A DNA stretch of 64,000 nt from Rhizobium sp. BK418 (GTDB taxonomy: Bacteria > Pseudomonadota > Alphaproteobacteria > Rhizobiales > Rhizobiaceae): contig NZ_SLZK01000003.1 of assembly GCF_004341105.1 (NCBI RefSeq), positions 992,001 to 1,056,000 on the forward strand, read 5' to 3'. The position numbers and the translations under genes were made by a program. The notes under the pieces were generated by a model that worked only from the letters and a program-made list of their open reading frames with translations, was not told where the DNA came from and searched no databases. Shown in pieces: positions 41,785-49,693 of this stretch (within the stretch, counting starts at the first letter, position 1; each line of letters begins with the position of its first letter).

Positions 41785-43191
41785 ATGAGCGAAATGGACG
41801 TCCTTTTTGCAGCCTTGCGGCAGGCGGCCGATCCTGAGACGGTCGATTGCATCGAAAATGTCGTCAGGCATGGCGCCGATCGCGATCTCAACCGCATCAA
41901 TGCGCTGGCCTTCGCGGGGGCGCATCACCTCGACGAAGAGAAGGTGATTGCGGCGTTTCTCCATGCGGCCCGCATGGGGGCTTTCGAGATGACCTGGAAT
42001 GTGCTCTGCCCCGGATGCGGCGGCGTGCTCGACAGCGGCGCGACGCTCAAAACGGTCGATCGGGAATGCTATCACTGCGCGCTCTGTGCTGCCGGTTACG
42101 AGCCGACCCTCGACGAGATGGTCGAGGTCACCTTCACGGTCAGCCCGCGGGTGCGCAGGATCGCCGCCCACGATCCCGACCGGTTGCCTCCGCTCGAATA
42201 TTACCGCCAGATCTTTTTCAGCACCGGCGTCGATCTGCCCGACAATCTCGAAGAAAGGTTCGCACACGTTCTTCTGGAAGAGGTCGAACTGGAGCCGGGC
42301 GAGAGGGCTCTCGTCTCGCTGCAGCTGCCGGCGGCGTTCGTCATCATCTTTGATGCGGTGACCCATTCGGCGCAGTTCATCGACGTGCAGGGCGAACCGA
42401 CGGACGAACGGCAGACGCTCTCGATGGTCCTCAGCAACGGGCATGCGCCGAACGAAACGCTTGTCCTGCGACCAGGCCCGCTGCGGCTGACGCTGGAAAA
42501 CCACACCGATCGCAGGGTGCTGCCGAATGTCTGCGTCGCGGGAGACGAGCTGCACGACATATTAGGCCACAGGCGGCCGTTCCTGACGGCCAAGCGGCTC
42601 CTGACGAACCAGAGCTTTCGCGACATCTACCGGACCGATACGCTCGATGTCGATCAGCGCCTGAAGATCACCAGCCTGACCTTCCTCTTCACCGACCTGC
42701 GCGGCTCCACCGCGCTTTACGAGCGCGTCGGCGATCTCTCGGCCTTCGATCTGGTGCGCACGCATTTCCGGGTTCTGCACGAGATCGTCGCGGGCGAGGC
42801 CGGCGCGGTCGTGAAAACCATCGGCGACGCCGTGATGGCGACCTTCCCGAGCCCGGACCGGGCGGTGGCGGCGGCACTCAGGATGCGCGAAGCGATGCTA
42901 CAGCTGAATACCGAACGCGGCAGCGAGGATCTTCTCCTCAAGATCGGCATCCATGAAGGACCGTGCCTTGCCGTCAATATGAACGACCGGCAGGATTATT
43001 TCGGCCAGACCGTCAACATCGCCTCGCGCGTGCAGGAGCTGGCCGAACCGCATGTGATCCTTACGACGGAGGCAGTGGTCGACAACGAGCAGGTTTCGGA
43101 GATCCTGCGCGACGGCGGCATCAGCTCGGTGTCGCGGATGGAGGAGCTTCACGGCATCGGGAGGGAAGTGCGGATTTTCGCGCTGTCGTAA
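41785..43191 (+). CDS. adenylate/guanylate cyclase with DUF5939-type sensor part
   Basis: A 468-residue protein. The N-terminal half has two Cys pairs likely binding zinc (CPGCGG and CYHCALC, about 75-100), and a beta-rich region with LRLTLENHTDRRVLPNVCVAG. The C-terminal class III cyclase domain (about 290-468) has FLFTDLRGSTALYERV (metal Asp), VVKTIGDAVMATFPSP (with the substrate-binding Lys), and DYFGQTVNIASRVQEL (Asn and Arg of the transition-state site). It therefore looks catalytically complete. The ATG at 41785 is chosen over upstream starts (41707, 41593) because of GAGG and the MSEMDVLFAALRQAADPE start. Confidence 0.8.
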   Translation: MSEMDVLFAALRQAADPETVDCIENVVRHGADRDLNRINALAFAGAHHLDEEKVIAAFLHAARMGAFEMTWNVLCPGCGGVLDSGATLKTVDRECYHCALCAAGYEPTLDEMVEVTFTVSPRVRRIAAHDPDRLPPLEYYRQIFFSTGVDLPDNLEERFAHVLLEEVELEPGERALVSLQLPAAFVIIFDAVTHSAQFIDVQGEPTDERQTLSMVLSNGHAPNETLVLRPGPLRLTLENHTDRRVLPNVCVAGDELHDILGHRRPFLTAKRLLTNQSFRDIYRTDTLDVDQRLKITSLTFLFTDLRGSTALYERVGDLSAFDLVRTHFRVLHEIVAGEAGAVVKTIGDAVMATFPSPDRAVAAALRMREAMLQLNTERGSEDLLLKIGIHEGPCLAVNMNDRQDYFGQTVNIASRVQELAEPHVILTTEAVVDNEQVSEILRDGGISSVSRMEELHGIGREVRIFALS

Positions 43192-43270
43192 GGGCGGCTT
43201 CGCCACCCACCATTTGATGAGGGGCGGCGAGTATCTGACTATATCGAGGACTGCCTACTCAAACACTTTC

Positions 43271-43531
43271 CTATGAGCCATGTGGGAAACTGTGTCTTTT
43301 GATCCCTGCGGCGGCTACCAGCCAGAACAGTCCACCGGCAGCAATGCCGAATACAGCCATTTCTGCGAGCAATTCGACGGCTTCCCGGAATCCCCACCAT
43401 GTCATCATTCCGTTTTGGAAGGTGACATGGTCGTCCGTAGAAGCCTGATCCGGGCCGGAAAATAGGACCAAGCATATCCAAGGGAGGGTTGCCACAAAGG
43501 CCCCAGCCATCACACAATTTTTAAGGGACAT
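43271..43531 (-). CDS. small membrane protein
   Basis: An 86-residue protein with two hydrophobic helices, about 5-25 (NCVMAGAFVATLPWICLVLFSG) and 55-75 (ELLAEMAVFGIAAGGLFWLVAAAG). Its ends are polar. The ATG at 43531 is preferred over a start 20 codons upstream. It follows a 43-residue protein gene by 19 bases. No family is recognised. Confidence 0.55.
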   Translation of the reverse strand: MSLKNCVMAGAFVATLPWICLVLFSGPDQASTDDHVTFQNGMMTWWGFREAVELLAEMAVFGIAAGGLFWLVAAAGIKRHSFPHGS

Positions 43532-43550
43532 GTGTCCGCTTATGAGTGAT

Positions 43551-43682
43551 CTATCTGGTACCGGCGGTGAAACTGTAATCCGTCCCGTCACTCAGCATCC
43601 AGATTGTTCCTCTGATTATTCCCGCCCACATCATGAGCGAGACGGCGACTGCAAGTAGTAAATATTTCAGGCGATTCGACAT
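43551..43682 (-). CDS. candidate 43-residue membrane protein
   Basis: MSNRLKYLLLAVAVSLMMWA then GIIRGTIWMLSDGTDYSFTAGTR: a basic start followed by a single transmembrane helix, length 43. It lies on the same strand just upstream of the 86-residue gene, suggesting a two-gene unit. The GAGG ahead of the ATG is very close, so the start is uncertain. Confidence 0.4.
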   Translation of the reverse strand: MSNRLKYLLLAVAVSLMMWAGIIRGTIWMLSDGTDYSFTAGTR

Positions 43683-43795
43683 GCCTCATTTACGCTGCAT
43701 CGCTACGTCCGAACTCGCTGCCGCGTGGATAGTCGTTAATATACAAACAACCGATCGCGCCGGGATGTTCCAAACTGACGCAAGCTAATGAAGTA

Positions 43796-43945
43796 TCGGA
43801 CTTTAGTCCGATTGAAGGCAGCGATCAGGCCGCTAGTTTTTGTTGTGCTGATGACTCCAGAGTCAGCACGAAAAGGGTGTCCATTCTTGAGTCGGAACAC
43901 CCTTTTCAACCCCTCTAAGCCGCCAACGCCCTTGGCGGCTTCTTT
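43796..43945 (+). ncRNA. candidate structured RNA with terminal hairpin
   Basis: Four inverted repeats occur in order: TCGGACT-tt-AGTCCGA (43796-43811), GTGCTGA / TCAGCAC (about 43845-43869), AAAAGGGTGT / ACACCCTTTT (43871-43906), and AAGCCGCCAA-cgccc-TTGGCGGCTT (43917-43941) followed by CTTT. The last resembles a rho-independent terminator. No gene frame fits it. A small RNA with a terminator is the best reading, but a transposon or IS remnant could also give this. Confidence 0.4.
43917..43945 (+). terminator. rho-independent terminator-like hairpin
   Basis: A perfect ten-base stem, AAGCCGCCAA-cgccc-TTGGCGGCTT, is followed by CTTT. It ends the hairpin-rich stretch and could end the candidate RNA or a plus-strand transcript from upstream. 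Confidence 0.6.
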
Positions 43946-44057
43946 CTGTATTCCCGTGCTTCGAACAGCTTTGGCCGATTATGGGCGGCGGTTTAAGCCG
44001 CTGGTTCCTAAGCAGTTCCTGGGCTGTCGATCTGGCAGATGATCGGCAGGCATGATG

Positions 44058-44640
44058 AAAAATTCAACGTGCAATCGCAACGCGCTTATTGCAATTTCTA
44101 CGTTTGAATTGTAGCTCTTTCTCATCCGAAACTGCTGTCGATCCGAGGCTATTGAGGTCATCGCCACGCTGGCAGCAAGCAGAAATGGGGGCATTCGATG
44201 GGGTTTACTGAGGCTGTTCGGACGGTTTTGACGCAGAAATATATAACCTTCTCCGGCCGGGCCTCCCGCTCGGAGTTTTGGTGGTTTCAGTTGTTCAATT
44301 GGCTGGTCGGGGGCCTATTTTCAATCCTGGGCATTTTGACGGGTGCGAACGGCGCCCCATGGTCGTCGACCAACATTTTCTCGATCATCGGTGGATTATA
44401 CGCACTTGCCACGCTGTTGCCGATGATAGCTCTCCTAGTCCGCCGTTTTCATGATCGCAACATTTCCGGTTGGTGGGTCCTCGGCCTTTTCGTCGTGTGT
44501 TTCATTCCCCTTGTCGGGCTAATCGCAGCCATTGCATTTCTCGTGATCTGCGTGCTCAGGGGCACGGAAGGTCCGAACAGGTTCGGTCCGGATCCGTTGC
44601 GTCCCGAGGCGAGAGCGGAGGTCTTTGCCTGAGCCGCATG
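44058..44640 (+). repeat. duplication unit, copy 1 (DUF805 gene with its leader)
   Basis: This unit and 44789-45410 share the leader (TTTGAATTGTAGCTCTTT), the ribosome site, most of the DUF805 coding sequence and the last bases GGAGGTCTTTGCCTGAGCCGCAT. Identity is highest in the first 20 and last 30 codons. The unit therefore also includes the ribosome site and first codons of the next gene, which survive as a dead stub in copy 1. Confidence 0.8.
44198..44632 (+). CDS. DUF805 membrane protein (copy 1)
   Basis: A 144-residue protein beginning MGFTEAVRTVLTQKYITFSGRASRSEFWWFQLFNWL, the DUF805 hallmark (G-R-x-S-R-x-E-F/C-W). Three or four transmembrane helices follow, with VRRFHDRNISGWWVL (R-R-x-H-D) and RGTEGPNRFGPDPL at the end, all typical of DUF805. 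Function is unknown; the family is common in bacteria as small inner-membrane proteins. It shares about the first 30 and last 35 residues almost unchanged with copy 2. Confidence 0.9.
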   Translation: MGFTEAVRTVLTQKYITFSGRASRSEFWWFQLFNWLVGGLFSILGILTGANGAPWSSTNIFSIIGGLYALATLLPMIALLVRRFHDRNISGWWVLGLFVVCFIPLVGLIAAIAFLVICVLRGTEGPNRFGPDPLRPEARAEVFA

Positions 44641-44788
44641 GCGATCCCATCCTGAAACCTCGCCTGCCAGCTCACGCGGTTGTCACAATCCTGGCAATTC
44701 CAGGAGGTTGGGTTCTGCTTGGGCAGCGTTCCCGCCCGAGCGGTGCTTTCAGCCTTGAGAGGATCGGATGCGCGAACTTAGGCGGAGA

Positions 44789-45410
44789 TAAAAATTCAAT
44801 GCAGAATCGTTATTTCTTTGAATCATGCGCCGTTACAACTGGGACATTGCAATCTCCGCGTTTGAATTGTAGCTCTTTTCTCATCCGGTACTACTGTCAC
44901 TTAAAAGTAATGATTGGGCCGAGACTGTATTCGCAGCAAGCAGAAATGGGGGCATTTCATGGGGTTTACTGAAGCTGTTCGGACCGTTTTGACGCAAAAA
45001 TATGCGACCTTCTCCGGTCGGGCCTCCCGCTCGGAGTGCTGGTGGTTTCAGCTTTTCTACTGCCTAGTGCTGATCGGACTTGGAATTTTGGCTGCTTTGG
45101 CCGCCGGTTCCGATGGTCAGGATGGACCTTCATCACTGCTTATTGCCATCGGGGTCATCGCCGGACTGTTTGTGCTCGCAATGATGTTGCCGCAGATGTC
45201 CCTCACGGTTCGCCGTTTCCATGATCGCAACATCTCGGGCTGGTGGTATCTCGCGATTTTTATCGCGAACTTCATTCCCTACCTCAATGTTGTTGCAGGC
45301 CTCGCGGGCCTCGTCATTACCGTGCTGAGGGGCACGGAAGGTCCGAACAAGTTCGGGCCGGACCCGCTGCGGCCGGAAGCGAGAGCGGAGGTCTTTGCCT
45401 GAGCCGCATA
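44789..45410 (+). repeat. duplication unit, copy 2 (DUF805 gene with its leader)
   Basis: This is the second copy of the unit at 44058-44640. Its end runs directly into the DUF4129-type gene, so it is probably the original position. The 148 bases between the copies (44641-44788) hold no recognisable gene. Confidence 0.8.
44959..45402 (+). CDS. DUF805 membrane protein (copy 2)
   Basis: A 147-residue DUF805 protein, MGFTEAVRTVLTQKYATFSGRASRSECWWFQLFYCL onward, with the same VRRFHDRNISGWWYL and RGTEGPNKFGPDPLRPEARAEVFA ends as copy 1. The middle helices differ substantially. The stop codon overlaps the likely CTG start of the next gene (CTGA), so translation may be coupled to the MoxR operon. 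Confidence 0.9.
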   Translation: MGFTEAVRTVLTQKYATFSGRASRSECWWFQLFYCLVLIGLGILAALAAGSDGQDGPSSLLIAIGVIAGLFVLAMMLPQMSLTVRRFHDRNISGWWYLAIFIANFIPYLNVVAGLAGLVITVLRGTEGPNKFGPDPLRPEARAEVFA

Positions 45411-46163
45411 GTCATCCGTCACGCCGGCTTGCTGGTGGCTCTATCACTGGCCGCCTCGGCCCAGTTTTATCCTGCGCTGGCGCAGGGCAGCAGCCAGCAG
45501 GGCGGGACGGGCGACCGGCCGCTCAGCGTCGTCGGCAGCGAATATGCTGCGCAATGCGCACTGAATGGTGTGCGCTGCAAGCTCACCTATCGCGATGGCG
45601 CTGAAAAGTCGAAGCGTGTGCCGGATGCGACCCTGTCGCCGAATAAGCGATCTTTTTCTTCGCAGGAGCCAGCGCCAGCCATCGACGGCCCTCTGGCCGT
45701 CATCCTCGTGCTCGTCGCTCTGGCTGCCGTCATCGGCCTTGCCCTGTACTTCGGCAATGGCGGCGTGCTGCTGTCGTCTGTGCCGCGTGACGTGAAGAAG
45801 CGCCAAGGGGAGGCGCCGGAGAGCTGGCGCACATCGGATGCGGGGACCGAGGAAAGGCCCAGTGATTTCCTGCGGCGGATTGCCAGCATGGAAGATCGCC
45901 GGCAGGCGCTCGTGCTCCTGCTCAGGCATTGCCTGCTGCATGCCGCCGATGTGACGGGAACGCGGCTTTTCCGCTCGGACACGGAGCGCGCGGTTCTTGC
46001 CCGGCTGCCGGTCCATATGCCTGACCGCGAGCGGCTGGAACATCTGCTGACCGAGACGGAGCTCGTTCATTATGGCGGCCGCCCGGTCGCAGAAAGCCAT
46101 TTCGGCGCGCTTCTGGTCAGCGCGCGAAGCCTGCTGTCGATCGGCAGATTGTCCCATGCGTAA
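45399..46163 (+). CDS. DUF4129-type membrane protein of the MoxR operon, probable CTG start
   Basis: A 254-residue protein if read from CTG at 45399. The residues (M)SRIVIRHAGLLVALSLAASAQFYPALAQG form a good signal peptide. A TM helix lies at about 92-115 (GPLAVILVLVALAAVIGLALYFGN), and the cytoplasmic end DRRQALVLLLRHCLLHAADVTGTRLFRSDTERAVLARLP through LLTETELVHYGGRPVAESHF is the DUF4129 domain. No ATG, GTG or TTG fits before the signal peptide. An AGCGGAGG site lies seven bases before the CTG, which overlaps the DUF805 stop. Confidence 0.7.
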   Translation: MSRIVIRHAGLLVALSLAASAQFYPALAQGSSQQGGTGDRPLSVVGSEYAAQCALNGVRCKLTYRDGAEKSKRVPDATLSPNKRSFSSQEPAPAIDGPLAVILVLVALAAVIGLALYFGNGGVLLSSVPRDVKKRQGEAPESWRTSDAGTEERPSDFLRRIASMEDRRQALVLLLRHCLLHAADVTGTRLFRSDTERAVLARLPVHMPDRERLEHLLTETELVHYGGRPVAESHFGALLVSARSLLSIGRLSHA

Positions 46164-47430
46164 CGCAGGCCCCATCCTGATCCTGGCAGCCTTGCTCGGG
46201 CTGGCCGCGCTGGCGCTCTTCGCGCTGCCGCGGGAGAATGATTTCGACCATTCGCCGCTCGGCAGCAGGGGGCTGCAGGTCTGGCTGGAAGCCAACGGTA
46301 TTCCCGTTATCCGCTCCGATCCGCATTTCGTCAGGGCGCGGGCGGAGATCTCCATGCGCGTCCTTTCCCTGCCGGTAGAGAAAGACGAAGCTGCCGCTTC
46401 TGAAACAGATGAGGAAGCTGAGGGTGCTAGACCGGAAAGTTGGGGAAGCGATTCACGACGCTATGGGCTTCCGACGCTGATTATCATGCCGAAATGGCGC
46501 GGTAGTCTGTTGAGGGACGGGATTGCACGGCAGGCCGATTTGCTGCCTCTCGAAGAGGTTCAAGAAGAATTGCGCAGGATCGCGCCTGCAGACTTACGTC
46601 TCAATCGGAATGATCCAGGATTTACAGAGGCGCATCCGGGCACGAGCTGGGGGGAACCGGCTCGGATCGCCCTGTATCAGGCGCAGACCTTCGATTTGGC
46701 AAGCCTGCCGCGCGCCTGCAAGGAGCTCGTAGGCACCCAGACGGGTGCGCTGATCGTTCAATGCCAAAACTATCATCAAGTCTATCTGCTATCGGACCCT
46801 GACTTACTGAATAATCATGGCTTGGCTCTCGCCGAGAACGCGGCTTTTGCAGTGTCGCTGATTCGGCGATTGCGTGGTATCGACGAGGGGCGGCCGGTTT
46901 ATCTGGATACAGCAGGCAATCCACTAGAAGCCAGGAAACCCGCGGACGAAGGCCGCACTTATGAACGGTCCGGCTCCGATCTCAAGCGCTTCTTCGCCTA
47001 TCCGCTCTCCGCCATCTGGGGAACCCTGTTCGTCGTCATGGCGATCTGCTTCTGGCGTGGGTTCCTGCGGTTCGGGCCGCCGGTGAAGGATGCGTCGGGA
47101 AATATTGAGCTGTCGAAGTCTGCGGCGATCGAAGCAACCGCCCGCCTGCTTCGCCTGTCAGGCAATGACGGGCGGATGGTGTCGCAGTTCGTGCTCCATC
47201 TGCTTGCCGACAAGGCGCAGTTGCTATTTGGCCCCGGAGCCGGAAACGAGGCGGGCATAGATCGGCTGTTCAAACGCATGGCGCGCCGCGATCGCGAGGC
47301 GGCCCAGGCACTGCACTCGTCGGCTCAGGCGCTGATTGACCGCGGGCATTTGATGAGACGGGCGGATCTGCACCGCAATCTCGAGACATTCAGGAAATCG
47401 CTAGGGAGCATAGACTTTGGATCTGGGTGA
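46156..47430 (+). CDS. DUF4350-type membrane protein of the MoxR operon
   Basis: A 424-residue protein. The N-terminus is a TM helix (GPILILAALLGLAALALFALP) followed by HSPLGSRGLQVWLEANGIPVIRS, typical of the DUF4350 'ABC-like' accessory protein in MoxR operons. A second helix lies at about 300-320 (FFAYPLSAIWGTLFVVMAICFWRG). The C-terminal domain (about 335-424) is helical and cytoplasmic. It overlaps the DUF4129 gene by 8 bases and the moxR gene by 14. Confidence 0.8.
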   Translation: MRNAGPILILAALLGLAALALFALPRENDFDHSPLGSRGLQVWLEANGIPVIRSDPHFVRARAEISMRVLSLPVEKDEAAASETDEEAEGARPESWGSDSRRYGLPTLIIMPKWRGSLLRDGIARQADLLPLEEVQEELRRIAPADLRLNRNDPGFTEAHPGTSWGEPARIALYQAQTFDLASLPRACKELVGTQTGALIVQCQNYHQVYLLSDPDLLNNHGLALAENAAFAVSLIRRLRGIDEGRPVYLDTAGNPLEARKPADEGRTYERSGSDLKRFFAYPLSAIWGTLFVVMAICFWRGFLRFGPPVKDASGNIELSKSAAIEATARLLRLSGNDGRMVSQFVLHLLADKAQLLFGPGAGNEAGIDRLFKRMARRDREAAQALHSSAQALIDRGHLMRRADLHRNLETFRKSLGSIDFGSG

Positions 47431-48373
47431 ATTTCGCAATCTCGTTGCCGCGGTTCGCGGAGAGATCGGCAAGGCGGTGCAGGGACAGGATGCGATCATC
47501 GACCTCGTGCTGATCTCGATATTCTCGGGCGGGCACTGCCTCGTCGAGGGGCCTCCCGGAACGGCAAAGACGCTGCTCGCCCGTTCGGTTTCGGCCGCCA
47601 TGGCGCTCGATTATCGCCGCATCCAGTTCACGCCCGATCTGATGCCGGGCGATGTGCTCGGGGTCAATCTCTTCAATTTCCAAACCAACCAGTTTCATCT
47701 CACCAAGGGGCCGGTCTTTACCGACATTCTGCTGGCCGACGAGATCAACCGCGCACCGCCGAAGACGCAATCGTCGCTCTTGCAGGCGATGAACGAGCGG
47801 ATGGTGACGATCGACGGCAAGGACTATTCGCTGGGCTCGGATTTCTTCGTGCTCGCCACGCAGAACCCGATCGAGCAGCAGGGCACCTATCCCTTGCCGG
47901 AAGCGCAGCTCGACCGCTTCCTGTTCAAGCTCGTGGTCGATTTTCCCGACCGCGATACCGAAATTGCGATCCTTTCCCGGCATGCCGATCAGGCGTTGAA
48001 AGCCGATGTCCGCAGTGCCGGCATCCGTCCGCTGGTCACCAGCGAGGCGCTTGCCGAAGGCCGGGCGCTGATCGACGCGATTCATCTCGACAAGACGATC
48101 CTGACCTATGTCGTCGACCTCGTGCGCGCCACGCGCTCCGATCCCGATATTCTCTATGGCGCTTCGACCCGCGCAGCCGATGCCCTTGCGGCGGCCGTGC
48201 GCGTGCGTGCGGCTTTCGAGGGCCGGGATTATGGCCTGCCCGACGATGTTCAGGCCCTGCTGACGCCGGCACTTCGCCATCGCATCGTGCTTTCGCCGTC
48301 GGCAGAAATCGACGGGCGCACGCCGGATGATGTGTTGCGCAGCATCAGGAACCGTGTGGACGCGCCCCGTTAA
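47417..48373 (+). CDS. MoxR-type AAA+ ATPase
   Basis: A 318-residue AAA+ protein with Walker A VEGPPGTAKTLLARSV (about 43-58), Walker B DILLADEINRAPPKTQSSLLQAMNERMV (about 109-136), sensor 1 FFVLATQNPIEQQGTYPLPEAQLDRFLF (about 150-177), and a C-terminal lid. MoxR proteins act as chaperones for metal-centre or vWA-type complexes. A TTG start overlaps the previous gene by 14 bases behind a GGGAG site. The neighbouring DUF58 protein is the usual partner. Confidence 0.95.
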   Translation: MDLGEFRNLVAAVRGEIGKAVQGQDAIIDLVLISIFSGGHCLVEGPPGTAKTLLARSVSAAMALDYRRIQFTPDLMPGDVLGVNLFNFQTNQFHLTKGPVFTDILLADEINRAPPKTQSSLLQAMNERMVTIDGKDYSLGSDFFVLATQNPIEQQGTYPLPEAQLDRFLFKLVVDFPDRDTEIAILSRHADQALKADVRSAGIRPLVTSEALAEGRALIDAIHLDKTILTYVVDLVRATRSDPDILYGASTRAADALAAAVRVRAAFEGRDYGLPDDVQALLTPALRHRIVLSPSAEIDGRTPDDVLRSIRNRVDAPR

Positions 48374-49693
48374 ATGCGACCGTCCTCGTCCCTGATCTCG
48401 CTCGTTCTTGGCCTCGCAGCGGTGACGGTGTTCGTCAGCGTCTGGTGGCGTGACATGGGCATGCCGCTGATCGGCCTATGGGCCGTGCTCGCGGCCGTGA
48501 CGGCGGGCGATCTGGCGCTGTCGGCCCTCTCGGGCCGGATTGCGGTCGATTTCGATCTGCCGCCGCAGGGCTTCGTCGGCCATACCGCCGCCTTCACGGT
48601 CGACATCAGCCCGCAGAAGGGCAGGCTGCCGGAGAAGTTCGACATCCGCCTCGATCTCGCGCCCGAACTCGTCATCGGGGAAGGCCGGATGCCGGGTACG
48701 GCGTCGGGTATCGGGGAGAAGCAGGGCAGGGCTTCGATCGACGTGCATCTGACCGGGCGGGGGCAATTTGCCGTTCATAATCTCTGGCTGAAATGGCCGT
48801 CGCGCCTGAAGCTTCTGGAAGTGATCGCGCGCTTGCCGGTCGGCAAGGAAATCGCCGTTCTGCCCGACATATCGCCTGTTCTCTCAGGGGCGATCAGGAC
48901 CGAGATTCTGCCGCTGGAAGCCGGCCAGAAGGATTTGCGGCTGCGCGGCGAGGGGTCGGAATTCCACCAGCTGCGCGAATTTGCCCATGGCATGGACCCG
49001 CGCAGCATCGACTGGAAGCGCTCGGCGCGCATGCGCAATCTCGTCGTGCGCGAGATGCGGGCGGAGCGAAACCACCAGGTGATCCTCTGCATCGATTCCG
49101 GGCGGCTGATGGCCGAACAGCTCGGCGGTTTCACCAAGCTCGATCGCGCCATCAATGCGGCCCTTGCCATGTGCTGGGGGGCGGGGCTCGCCGGTGATCT
49201 CGTGGGCTTCTACAGCTTCGACAGCCGGCCGCGCCTCTTCGTGCCGGCTCTGCCGGGGCGGACAGCCTTTCCGCGGCTGCAAACCGTCTGCGCCGAGCTG
49301 CGTTACGAGACGCAGGAGACCAACCATACGCTCGGCCTGACGCATCTCTCCTCGCGCCTAAAGCGGCGCTCGCTGATCGTGATCTTCTCCGATTTCGTCG
49401 ATAGCATCACGGCGGAACTGATGATCGAGAATATACAGGTGCTCGCCCGCCATCATTTCATCGTCTATGTGGCGCTGCGCGATCCGATGCTCGCGAAACT
49501 GATGGAAGCCGAGGAGACGACGCTTGATGCCATCGCCCGCTCGGTCGCAGCCCGCCAAATCCTGCAGGAGCGGCGCGCCGTCATGGAAAAGCTCGCCCGT
49601 CTCGGAGTCCTCTGCCTCGACAGCACGCCGGAAGCTCTGACCTCCGATCTCATTGCCCGCTACATCGAAATCAAATCCCGCGAGATGATATGA
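48374..49693 (+). CDS. DUF58 protein of the MoxR operon
   Basis: A 439-residue protein with two N-terminal helices (SLISLVLGLAAVTVFVSVWW, LIGLWAVLAAVTAGDLALSAL) and the DUF58 core. The core has LRLRGEGSEFHQLREFAHGMDPRSIDWKRSARMRNLVVREMRAERNHQVILCIDSGRLM (about 190-250), a vWA-like fold, and SLIVIFSDFVDSITAELMIE. The D-W-K-x-S-A-R block is diagnostic. The ATG directly follows the moxR stop. Its end overlaps the SpoIIM gene by 4 bases. Confidence 0.9.
   Translation: MRPSSSLISLVLGLAAVTVFVSVWWRDMGMPLIGLWAVLAAVTAGDLALSALSGRIAVDFDLPPQGFVGHTAAFTVDISPQKGRLPEKFDIRLDLAPELVIGEGRMPGTASGIGEKQGRASIDVHLTGRGQFAVHNLWLKWPSRLKLLEVIARLPVGKEIAVLPDISPVLSGAIRTEILPLEAGQKDLRLRGEGSEFHQLREFAHGMDPRSIDWKRSARMRNLVVREMRAERNHQVILCIDSGRLMAEQLGGFTKLDRAINAALAMCWGAGLAGDLVGFYSFDSRPRLFVPALPGRTAFPRLQTVCAELRYETQETNHTLGLTHLSSRLKRRSLIVIFSDFVDSITAELMIENIQVLARHHFIVYVALRDPMLAKLMEAEETTLDAIARSVAARQILQERRAVMEKLARLGVLCLDSTPEALTSDLIARYIEIKSREMI

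Larger units (their letters stand above)
43683..44197. other. gene-free stretch with several hairpins and the start of a duplicated leader
   Basis: This stretch of 515 bases lacks a convincing gene. It contains four strong hairpins (43796-43941) and, from about 44058, the first copy of the DUF805 duplicated leader. The hairpin group is described separately. Confidence 0.5.
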
